Part shown: positions 8,717 through 15,479 of the stretch, in pieces
Numbering within the stretch: the stretch's first letter is position 1
Layout of the letters: each line of letters opens with the position of its first letter
NCBI GenBank assembly: GCA_958352815.1
Contig: CATWQA010000016.1
Coordinates: 1 to 43,242 of the forward strand
DNA from: an uncultured Eubacteriales bacterium
GTDB taxonomy: Bacteria; Bacillota; Clostridia; Monoglobales; Monoglobaceae
Reading direction: 5' to 3'
DNA: 43,242 nucleotides
The notes under the pieces: generated by a model
The model's database searches: none
What the model was told of the DNA's origin: nothing
Seen by the model: only the letters and a program-made list of their open reading frames with translations
Position numbers and translations under genes: made by a program

Positions 8717-10750
8717 TTAATCTTTCTCGTCAAGAACATCGTCAATTGCCCGCTGCAGCTGCATTACGGCAATGTCCATATCCTGACTTGAGAGCTGCGC
8801 TCCCGCAATTGTAATATGGCCGCCGCCCCCCAGCCTCTCCAATATGAGCTGAACGTTGATTGATTCTAACGAGCGACCGCTTATTATTATTTTATGCCCC
8901 AGCTTTGCTATAACAAAAGAGGCTTCTATTCCCGCAATATTTAACAGCTCGTCCGCCGCCTTTGCCACAAGTATTTGCAAGTCCTTGCCGTTGTCGTCGC
9001 ATTCAACAATTGCAATATTATCCCTGTAAACCTTGGCGTTGCTTATAACCTTGGACAGCCTGATACAATCCTTAAGGTCGCTCTTAAACAACCTGCGGAT
9101 ATTGACAGGGTCAACCCCCATTCGTCTGAGATATGCCGCCGCTTCAAAGGTGCGGACTCCGGTTTTGAAGGTAAAACCCTTAGTATCGAGGAAAATTCCG
9201 GCATACAGGGCTTCCGCCTCTTTTATGCCTATTTTGGGATTGTCCTGGACATACTGCAGTATCTCGGTTACCATCTCGCATGCGGAGGAGGCGTATGGCT
9301 CGTGATATGTCAAAACCGCATTGTCTATAAAATCCTCCGCCCGTCTGTGGTGGTCAATCAACACGATTGACTTAGAAGCACTCAGCAGCTCTTCAAACTC
9401 CACCATACTTCTTCTGTGGGTGTCTACCACAATTACCAGGCTCTGCTTGTCAATAAGGCTCATGGCTTTCTCGCCGGTAATAATGTTATTGACGTACTTT
9501 GGCTCTGAAACAAAGTTGTCCAGCAGAAGCTTAGCGTTGGTGGTATTTCTGCGCAGAGCAATGTACGCGTCCACATTACGGCTGTGCACCGCCTGATACA
9601 AGCCGATTGACGCGCCCAGACAGTCCATATCCCCGTTTTTATGTCCCATAATTATAACGTTGGACGCTTGGTCAATAGCCTCGCGGAGAGCGTGCGCCAT
9701 AACTCTTGCCTTAACCTTTGTGCTCTTCTCCACCTCGCGGGATTTCGCACCGTAAAACTTATACGCCGTGGGAGACTTGACAACTACCTGATCGCCGCCT
9801 CTGCCCAAAGCCATCTCAAGGGCAAGGCTCGCCATCTTGTGGCACTCGTCAAGAGTTTCCCCTCCGTAGCCTGTTCCGATACTTAGGGTAACCGGTATCT
9901 TATTTTCAAGGTTAATGCTTCTAACCTCGTTTAAAACCTTATATTTTTCCTTTTCTATAATCTCGGTGTACTCCTTATTATGAAAAAACACAATAAACTT
10001 TTCTCTCTCATATCTTTTGGAAACGCCGTTTGCCATAGCCACCCAGGAGTTGACGCACCTCTCTATCTCGCCAATCAACGCACCGTGGTTGGAAGAGGGA
10101 GTTTCTCTTACCACCTCGTCATAGTTGTCAATCACAACCAAACACTCAACACACTGCCTGTCCTTGAACTTCTGCCTAATATCGTTTATCTCCGTGACGT
10201 CCACAAAATAAAGAGCCACAAGAGTGTCGTTAATAGAGTCGGTGGACACAGACCTGCCGTTTATAATATAGCTTTTACCGCCGTATTCAAAGGTATCGGT
10301 AACGTTTACATTGCTTTCAACGTATTTACTGATTGAAAGGTTGTTAAACAGGTCTTGTATATACTCTCCGTAGTGGGACTCTCTGCCGATCATTTTGAGA
10401 AAACGCTGATTGCTCCACATTATCTCACCCTCGCTGTTAATAACGGTCATGGGGTGCACAAAAGTTTCAACCGAGGTTCTTGTTATGGCGTCCATACAGA
10501 ATGAGTAGCTTTGCATGTACTTGTAAAATTGCATTTTTCTCAGCTTGGCTGTGGCTGTTCCGTATGCCAAAATGACTATGGCGCACAACAATCCCACAAA
10601 CCCCAGCACGGTTATATCAAAGCTCTCAGTCTTGCCCAGCGCCAAAATAAGCAGACTGAAAACAAGCACAACAAAGCTGCAAATAACATTGTTCAAAAAA
10701 CTATATTTAATTTCGGAAACAGTAAACTTCTTTGTGTTATTCGCTTTCAT
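8717..10750 (-). CDS. gdpP: Cyclic di-AMP phosphodiesterase GdpP (DHH/DHHA1, PAS, degenerate GGDEF)
   Basis: The 677-residue membrane protein has two transmembrane helices at about 20-40 and 46-66, a PAS-like segment at about 85-175, and a degenerate GGDEF domain at about 180-320. A DHH phosphodiesterase domain has GHKNGDMD near 368 and IDHHRR near 465, and a DHHA1 domain ends in GGGGHITIAGAQL near 642. This matches the GdpP/YybT architecture exactly. The enzyme hydrolyses c-di-AMP to pApA and so affects potassium homeostasis and wall stress. Its start overlaps the upstream YybS-like gene through ATGA. All visible metal-binding DHH residues are present. Confidence 0.96.
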   Translation of the reverse strand: MKANNTKKFTVSEIKYSFLNNVICSFVVLVFSLLILALGKTESFDITVLGFVGLLCAIVILAYGTATAKLRKMQFYKYMQSYSFCMDAITRTSVETFVHPMTVINSEGEIMWSNQRFLKMIGRESHYGEYIQDLFNNLSISKYVESNVNVTDTFEYGGKSYIINGRSVSTDSINDTLVALYFVDVTEINDIRQKFKDRQCVECLVVIDNYDEVVRETPSSNHGALIGEIERCVNSWVAMANGVSKRYEREKFIVFFHNKEYTEIIEKEKYKVLNEVRSINLENKIPVTLSIGTGYGGETLDECHKMASLALEMALGRGGDQVVVKSPTAYKFYGAKSREVEKSTKVKARVMAHALREAIDQASNVIIMGHKNGDMDCLGASIGLYQAVHSRNVDAYIALRRNTTNAKLLLDNFVSEPKYVNNIITGEKAMSLIDKQSLVIVVDTHRRSMVEFEELLSASKSIVLIDHHRRAEDFIDNAVLTYHEPYASSACEMVTEILQYVQDNPKIGIKEAEALYAGIFLDTKGFTFKTGVRTFEAAAYLRRMGVDPVNIRRLFKSDLKDCIRLSKVISNAKVYRDNIAIVECDDNGKDLQILVAKAADELLNIAGIEASFVIAKLGHKIIISGRSLESINVQLILERLGGGGHITIAGAQLSSQDMDIAVMQLQRAIDDVLDEKD

Positions 10751-11724
10751 CTATCATCACCAGCTCTCCGGAGCAAGCGTATATCCAAGTACGCGTCAAG
10801 CACTCCCAGAAACATTAACAAATACAATATCATAGACAGTATAAAATAGCCGAAAATAAGTACCAGCATGTAAATCCCGAACCGCACATAGCCGCTTTTA
10901 ATTTTTCTTCTTAAAGTGAAATCCACAGTTGACATTCCATCAACCGCCAGAGCACCGATTAAAACCACGGTTACATTTTTGAGCGCCAGGGTTGCCATGG
11001 TGCTGTCGTATGAAAAAAATGAAATCAGCATCAGCACGCATGCCACAATACACATACTCTTCGGAATTTTAATCATGTAAAACCTAACGTATTCATACTT
11101 CATAGCCCTAAGCCTATCCATAAAGAATATACATGACGAAACTATAATATACCCTACCGCCGCCGATATGAATATCATTATGGCGGGGAAGTATGAAAGA
11201 ATGGTGTTCTTCGTCTGCTCAAGACCGTTATTAAGTACTTCCGAGAGTGCTCCGCTGTCACCCAGAGCCTCCATGTACGCCGAAAGAGTTCCTCTTACCA
11301 TCTGTATGGATTGGTCAAGGACGGTTAAGATTACATTTTGTCCCGCCAGCCAATTCATCATCAGGATTTCAATCAGAAATCCGAACAGAACTGTTATTAC
11401 ACCGGCAAGCAAAGTTGTGTAATACCTGCATCGGTTTTTCATGCAATACCCTATAACAAGGGACGGAAGCAGGGACAGCGCCCCCGCGAACACGCCCGAT
11501 ATTATATCCCCCGTCAACGCAAACAGCAAAGCCATGGAGGCAACGAGAGAGATTACGGAAACCCGAAAACCTCTCTTTATAATCAGGTACACGAGCGGTA
11601 TTCCGCTGACAAAAATCGAAAACATCCCCAATGCGGGAACATACGCCGCAGCGGCAAGCAGAACAACCGTGAGAGCGGTTACAATCGCGCCGTCAGCCAC
11701 AGCTCTAATACTAAAATTCTTCAT
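10747..11724 (-). CDS. YybS-like DUF2232 polytopic membrane protein
   Basis: The 325-residue very hydrophobic protein has roughly eight membrane segments. The first lies close to the N-terminus, and the protein ends in a short basic tail (RLLRRAGDDR). Position directly upstream of gdpP-rplI-dnaB, with a 4-base ATGA overlap into gdpP, matches Bacillus yybS, whose DUF2232 family has no firmly established function. The fold resembles ECF-transporter S components and similar small integral membrane proteins, but no ligand can be assigned. ATG start with an AAGAAGG site nine bases upstream. Confidence 0.82.
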   Translation of the reverse strand: MKNFSIRAVADGAIVTALTVVLLAAAAYVPALGMFSIFVSGIPLVYLIIKRGFRVSVISLVASMALLFALTGDIISGVFAGALSLLPSLVIGYCMKNRCRYYTTLLAGVITVLFGFLIEILMMNWLAGQNVILTVLDQSIQMVRGTLSAYMEALGDSGALSEVLNNGLEQTKNTILSYFPAIMIFISAAVGYIIVSSCIFFMDRLRAMKYEYVRFYMIKIPKSMCIVACVLMLISFFSYDSTMATLALKNVTVVLIGALAVDGMSTVDFTLRRKIKSGYVRFGIYMLVLIFGYFILSMILYLLMFLGVLDAYLDIRLLRRAGDDR

Positions 11725-11747
11725 AAGTCAATGCCTTCTTTAACTAA

Positions 11748-12047
11748 TCACAGCCTCTTTATCAATTCCGACAAATCGCCGTATCGCCTTTCAATATAAT
11801 GATTGTTATCTATCTCGGTTTTCAGCTTACGCCTCATAACATCGTTTATATCATCAAGGTCAACCCCGAGACGCATTGCCAGAATATAGGCAATGTTAAT
11901 TATCCCTGCGGCATCGCCGGTGAGCCTTGCCAAGGTTTCACAATCCGCCTCTGCGGTAATGTCCCCAAACAAATCGGTAATCTTCTGCATAAGCTCTACC
12001 TTTAACAGCTCAATGGTCTTGATATTGTTAGCTATATCAATTTCCAA
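11748..12047 (-). CDS. MazG-like family protein, first gene of the 12-kb operon
   Basis: The small, mostly helical protein of 99 residues resembles the short MazG-like proteins found next to yybS in Clostridia. Visible hallmarks are the alternating acidic helices, ITAEADCETLARLTGDAAG and the C-terminal KLKTEIDNNHY segment. MazG folds hydrolyse nucleoside triphosphates, but the canonical metal-binding EExxE set is not clear here, so catalysis is doubtful. I prefer the TTG at 12047, which has GGTGA five bases upstream. A GTG at 12056 would extend the protein by three residues but abuts its ribosome site. A promoter at 12109-12137 lies upstream. Confidence 0.68.
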   Translation of the reverse strand: MEIDIANNIKTIELLKVELMQKITDLFGDITAEADCETLARLTGDAAGIINIAYILAMRLGVDLDDINDVMRRKLKTEIDNNHYIERRYGDLSELIKRL

Positions 12048-12075
12048 ATCAATCACCCTTGTCCAATAAATCTGC

Positions 12076-12099
12076 TAAACTATTTAGTAAAACAGTTTA
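12076..12099. promoter_or_regulatory. Inverted repeat just downstream of the operon promoter
   Basis: TAAACT at 12076-12081 and AGTTTA at 12094-12099 form perfect arms around a 12-base centre that itself contains the palindrome TTTAGTAAA. It lies within the first ~25 transcribed bases of the leftward operon and upstream of feoA, so it could be an operator. No regulator is identified. Confidence 0.4.
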
Positions 12100-12108
12100 A
12101 TAAGTATT

Positions 12109-12137
12109 ATTCTACCAAACTTTTATTGTTATTTCAA
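12109..12137 (-). promoter_or_regulatory. Sigma-A type promoter for the MazG-like to mnaA operon
   Basis: On the minus strand TTGAAA (12132-12137) and TAGAAT (12109-12114) are separated by exactly 17 bases, with an AT-rich spacer. Transcription would start near 12102 and read into the twelve-gene run. Confidence 0.65.
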
Positions 12138-12183
12138 GCCCTTTTACAAATAAATATGTGACAAAATGAATTTAAGGGCATAG

Positions 12184-12189
12184 TATACT
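12184..12189 (+). promoter_or_regulatory. Probable -10 element of feoAB
   Basis: TATACT lies at the centre of the perfect 10-base palindrome 12181-12190, about 20 bases before the feoA start. No good -35 at 17 bases is present; GTGACA at 12158-12163 is 20 bases away. The promoter may need an activator or be under repressor control through the palindrome. Confidence 0.4.
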
Positions 12190-12208
12190 AATAGAAATGA
12201 GGGATTGT

Positions 12209-12472
12209 ATGGATTTTAAGAGCTTTTCTTTATGCGACTTAGGCCGCGGCGGCTCAGCATTTATCTGTGAAATCAGGTCGGATAACCCAAAACATGTCTC
12301 ACATCTGATAAACGCGGGGTTCGTCCCGGGTGAGAGGGTTTCCTGCCGATTTAAATCGCCTATGGGAGACCCGATTGCCTACGCCGTGGGCGATGTTCTT
12401 GTGGCAATCAGGGAAAAGGATGCAAGAAAAATATTGGTGGCAGGTGATATAAATGATACATACGCTCTTTAA
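12209..12472 (+). CDS. feoA: Ferrous iron transport protein A, SH3-like
   Basis: The 87-residue protein is the small cytoplasmic FeoA partner of FeoB. It has a beta-rich SH3-like sequence including LINAGFVPGERVSCRF and the closing VGDVLVAIREKDARKI. I chose the ATG at 12209 because GAGGG sits five bases upstream; an ATG at 12197 is open in frame but overlaps that site. The 3' end overlaps feoB by 20 bases, so translation is probably coupled. No Fur or DtxR box was recognised upstream. Confidence 0.93.
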   Translation: MDFKSFSLCDLGRGGSAFICEIRSDNPKHVSHLINAGFVPGERVSCRFKSPMGDPIAYAVGDVLVAIREKDARKILVAGDINDTYAL

Positions 12473-14339
12473 CCCCTCAGCCGACAGCAGGGAGACGCGA
12501 ATTATATACCTTCTCGGCAATCCCAATGTTGGCAAGAGCACGGTATTTAACGCCCTGACCGGGCTGAGACAGCATACGGGCAACTGGTCCGGGAAAACCG
12601 TTGACGCTGCATACGGCGTTTTTACATATGACGATGTTTGCTACAAGGTTACGGATTTGCCGGGAACACATTCGGTAAAATCCTGCTTTTCCGAGGAAAA
12701 AGTTGCGGGAGATGAAATCGGCAGGCAAAACGCCGCCTCCTCCCTTACGGTGATTATCGCCAATGCCTCGTGCCTTAAAAGGGATATTGCCTTGGCTTTG
12801 GAATACATAGAGAGCTGCGGCTCAAACGCCGCATTGTGCGTGAACCTGTGGGATATAGCAAAAAAAAGGGGGATAAAGATTAATTTAAGTCGGCTTGAAG
12901 CCATGCTGGGCATACCTGTTATCGGTATAACCGCCAAAAAATCCTCCGATATAAAGGCCTTAAAAGCCTTTATACGCAGCAGCTTTGACAAAACCGGCAA
13001 AGCTGCATCCAGCAGCCGCCCCGTATCTTCACCCGAAGGGCGACTGAGACTCGCCGCAGACATAGCGTCAAAATGCACTGAATATACCGAAACTTATATA
13101 CGCAAAGACCTAAAAATCGACAGAATACTAACCTCAAAAAAATATGGCATCCCCATTATGATCATGGGCTTGGCGGTGATACTATGGATTACCGTTTGCG
13201 GAGCCAATTACCCGTCTGAGCTGCTGTCACGGCTTTTTTCATGGTTTAAACCCTACCTGAATGATTTTTTGCACGCCGCAAAGCTGCCCGATGCGGCTGT
13301 GGGAATTATATGCGACGGAATTTATCAAACGGTAACCTGGATAATTGCCGTTATGCTTCCGCCTATGGCAATCTTTTTTCCCCTGTTCACCCTTTTGGAG
13401 GACTTGGGGGTACTGCCCCGCATCGCTTTTAACCTTGACAAATGGTATGCCGGAGTAAACATGAGCGGAAAGCAATGCCTGACCCAGTGTATGGGTCTTG
13501 GCTGCAACGCGGTGGGCGTGACGGGAGCAAGGATTATGGCAGGCGAAAACCAAAGAAAGGTCGCCATACTTACCAACAGCTTTATGCCTTGCAACGGCAG
13601 ATTTGCCCTGCTTATTTCCCTGTCCTCAATTTTTATAGGCGGGCTGTTTCCCCGAGCCTTGCCCGGAATTGTACCGACGGTGTGCACCCTGGGGCTTATC
13701 TGCCTTTCGGTTGCCGTAACATGGCCTGTCTCTTATTTGCTGACGAAAACCATATGTAAAACAGAAAACGAAATTTTCACTCTTGAGCTTCCGGAATACA
13801 GGAAGCCTGAAATCATCAGAACCCTTGCAGTCTCCCTTGTAAACCGAACCGCAAAAACAGTGTGCAGGGCAATTGCGGCTTCCGCCCCGGCGGGAGTTGT
13901 AATTTGGCTTATGGCAAATATTCAAGCGGGAGACGTAACCTTACTTACGTATCTGGCTGAAGCCCTTAACCCAATCGGACATTTTCTGGGCGTAGACGGC
14001 TTTATAATCCTGGCGTTTATCCTGTCCCTCCCTGCAAACGAAATTACCCTGCCCATACTCGTTATGGGTTATTTGTCTAAAGGAACCATGAGCGAAATAA
14101 GCGATATAGCCCTGCTCAAAAATATACTCACGGATAACGGGTGGACTCTCACGACTGCAGTTAACATGATGGTTTTAACGCTGTTTCACTCCCCCTGCGC
14201 CACAACCCTGATGACGATATATCACGAAACAAAGAATAAAGGACTGACCGCTCTTTCCGCGGTTTTACCCTGCGCTGTGGGAATTATTCTCTGTTTATTC
14301 ACCCGCGTGATTTTCGCTGTGATAAACTATGTCTCATAA
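12453..14339 (+). CDS. feoB: Ferrous iron transporter FeoB
   Basis: The 628-residue GTPase-permease imports Fe(II). The N-terminal G domain has G1 GNPNVGKS at 22-29, G3 DLPG at 68-71 and the G4-like NLWD near 126. The C-terminal membrane part has the two Gate regions, seen as MGLGCNAVGVTGARIM and SFMPCNGRFALL, each with the conserved cysteine. The protein is shorter than the 773-residue E. coli FeoB, as in many Clostridia, and no separate feoC is seen. The start ATG has AGGTGA six bases upstream inside feoA. No clear hairpin terminator follows within the 150-base gap. Confidence 0.95.
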   Translation: MIHTLFNPSADSRETRIIYLLGNPNVGKSTVFNALTGLRQHTGNWSGKTVDAAYGVFTYDDVCYKVTDLPGTHSVKSCFSEEKVAGDEIGRQNAASSLTVIIANASCLKRDIALALEYIESCGSNAALCVNLWDIAKKRGIKINLSRLEAMLGIPVIGITAKKSSDIKALKAFIRSSFDKTGKAASSSRPVSSPEGRLRLAADIASKCTEYTETYIRKDLKIDRILTSKKYGIPIMIMGLAVILWITVCGANYPSELLSRLFSWFKPYLNDFLHAAKLPDAAVGIICDGIYQTVTWIIAVMLPPMAIFFPLFTLLEDLGVLPRIAFNLDKWYAGVNMSGKQCLTQCMGLGCNAVGVTGARIMAGENQRKVAILTNSFMPCNGRFALLISLSSIFIGGLFPRALPGIVPTVCTLGLICLSVAVTWPVSYLLTKTICKTENEIFTLELPEYRKPEIIRTLAVSLVNRTAKTVCRAIAASAPAGVVIWLMANIQAGDVTLLTYLAEALNPIGHFLGVDGFIILAFILSLPANEITLPILVMGYLSKGTMSEISDIALLKNILTDNGWTLTTAVNMMVLTLFHSPCATTLMTIYHETKNKGLTALSAVLPCAVGIILCLFTRVIFAVINYVS

Positions 14340-14414
14340 GTTAATAAAAATAACCTAAATAAGTAAAAAAATAATTATCCATTAGTGAAAAATGTAAAAA
14401 TTTAACCGTAAACA

Positions 14415-14443
14415 TTGACATAACTATTTTGTTGGGTTATACT
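14415..14443 (+). promoter_or_regulatory. Near-consensus promoter for the SCP2-domain gene
   Basis: TTGACA (14415-14420) and TATACT (14438-14443) are separated by exactly 17 bases, about 48 bases before the start codon. The -35 is perfect, which predicts strong expression. Confidence 0.82.
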
Positions 14444-14491
14444 CTTTTGTGATAGTTTTGTTTGAAAAAATTCAAAGGAAAGGTGATTTAA

Positions 14492-14926
14492 ATGACTTTT
14501 GAACAAGCAGTCGAGAGAGTTCAGGACATTATGAAAGATGTAAAGGCTGAAACCCTCGGCAACATAGCGGTTCAGGTTCAGTTCACAAACAAGGACTGTC
14601 AGGGCGTTATGTACATCTCAACTCGTGACGGCGTATTGGACGTTCAGGGCTATGACTACAAGGATAGCGACGCTTCAATCGAGTTGCTGTACGGCGACCT
14701 GAGCAAGATTTTGACAGGCAAGCTCAGCGGCACCACCGCTCTTGAGAGAGGCACCGTTGTTCTAAGCGGCAACGCGGATGCGTTTTTGGCTCTCGCAGGC
14801 TGTGCGAAGAAGCCCGCTGCCAAGAAAGCAGCGCCTAAGACTGAAACTGAGTCTGAGGATGCACCCGCACCTAAGAAGAGAGCATGCAGAACAAGGAAGA
14901 CCGCTGCAAAAAAGACAACAAAGTAA
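14492..14926 (+). CDS. SCP2-fold protein with a lysine/alanine-rich basic tail
   Basis: Residues 1-107 of this 144-residue protein look like a compact SCP2 (sterol carrier protein 2) fold: an N-terminal helix, strands around VQVQFTNKDCQGVMYIS and VLDVQGYDY, and the typical DLSKILTGKLSGTTALERGTVVLSGN segment. SCP2 domains bind hydrophobic ligands; the ligand here is unknown. From about residue 107 the protein turns into a tail rich in Lys, Ala, Pro and Thr, resembling histone H1 or ribosomal-protein extensions, with an acidic break (ESED). AAAGGTGA lies at ideal distance before the ATG, and a near-consensus promoter precedes it. It stands alone between feoB and a convergent gene. The tail's role, perhaps nucleic-acid or surface binding, is inference. 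Confidence 0.8.
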   Translation: MTFEQAVERVQDIMKDVKAETLGNIAVQVQFTNKDCQGVMYISTRDGVLDVQGYDYKDSDASIELLYGDLSKILTGKLSGTTALERGTVVLSGNADAFLALAGCAKKPAAKKAAPKTETESEDAPAPKKRACRTRKTAAKKTTK

Positions 14927-14944
14927 TAAAGACAACAAAGTATT
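14911..14944 (+). repeat. 17-base tandem duplication across the stop codon
   Basis: Two copies of a 17-base unit lie at 14911-14927 and 14928-14944 and match at 16 of 17 positions. The first contains the stop codon (14924-14926); the second is just downstream in another frame. This looks like a recent slippage duplication. Confidence 0.85.
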
Positions 14945-14961
14945 TTAGTACATCAAATGTT

Positions 14962-15000
14962 AAAAGACCGCTTACAGCTCAAAGCTGCAGACGGTCTTTT
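14962..15000. terminator. Bidirectional rho-independent terminator
   Basis: AAAAGACCG at 14962-14970 pairs with CGGTCTTTT at 14992-15000, with an inner CAGCT/AGCTG stem. T-runs on both strands would end the SCP2 gene transcript and the convergent small gene. Confidence 0.85.
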
Positions 15001-15022
15001 ACTTTACCTTAATATTAAAATT

Positions 15023-15268
15023 TTAAATGTTCTTTAGTTTAACCAAGCGCACGCTGTTTGAAAGGGGCTCAAAGCCGCCGTCGCTCGCAGAACCGTCCGA
15101 ACTGTTCTTCTCCGAGTCGTACTCGGCAATAAGTAATGATATTTCCCGTCTCATCTCGTCCATTCTGTTCTGAGTTCCGTTTCTCACTATCTCTGCCTCC
15201 TGCACAATATCATCTATATTTTCAGAATTAACGGCCATTCTAAATAAATTTGTACTTGACCCTATCAT
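15023..15268 (-). CDS. Small helical protein of unknown function, 81 residues
   Basis: I do not recognise a family. The protein is charged and mostly helical in its first 55 residues, where a heptad-like pattern (IDDIVQEAEIVRNGTQ, then MDEMRREISLLIAEY) suggests a short coiled coil. A Ser/Asp/Gly-rich linker and a basic C-terminus (VRLVKLKNI) follow. There is no signal peptide. I chose the ATG at 15268, which has AAGGTG six bases upstream; the open frame extends to a GTG at 15277, but that lies inside this ribosome site. A perfect-consensus promoter precedes the gene, which supports that it is real and well expressed. Confidence 0.7.
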   Translation of the reverse strand: MIGSSTNLFRMAVNSENIDDIVQEAEIVRNGTQNRMDEMRREISLLIAEYDSEKNSSDGSASDGGFEPLSNSVRLVKLKNI

Positions 15269-15326
15269 TGACAACACCTTGATTTTTTGAAATTTAAAAG
15301 AAATATAATTGTAATATTTCTGTAAT

Positions 15327-15355
15327 ATTATAACAGGTTAAAAATCATTTGTCAA
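15327..15355 (-). promoter_or_regulatory. Perfect consensus promoter for the 81-residue protein
   Basis: On the minus strand TTGACA (15350-15355), a 17-base spacer and TATAAT (15327-15332) match the sigma-A consensus at all twelve positions. The predicted 5' untranslated leader is about 50 bases. Confidence 0.85.
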
Positions 15356-15412
15356 GAACTTTTTTATCGGTTTTTTCAATTTGTTTCTATTTTTTCGATA
15401 ATTTAATGCAGA

Positions 15413-15442
15413 AAAGACCGCCGTGTTGCCACGACGGTCTTT
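15413..15442 (-). terminator. Terminator of the giant pectin esterase gene
   Basis: AAAGACCG at 15413-15420 pairs with CGGTCTTT at 15435-15442. After one C/A mismatch, CGTG/CACG continues the stem around a TTGC loop. It lies 38 bases past the stop codon. The T-run on the minus side is short. Confidence 0.75.
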
Positions 15443-15479
15443 CTTGGGAAGAAATCTATTATTTTTATATTAAAAATAA

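Noticed and set aside
12140..12208. Fur or DtxR-type iron box before feoA
   Set aside because: No 19-base Fur-like or TTAGG-type dyad could be aligned; only the short palindrome over the -10 is present.
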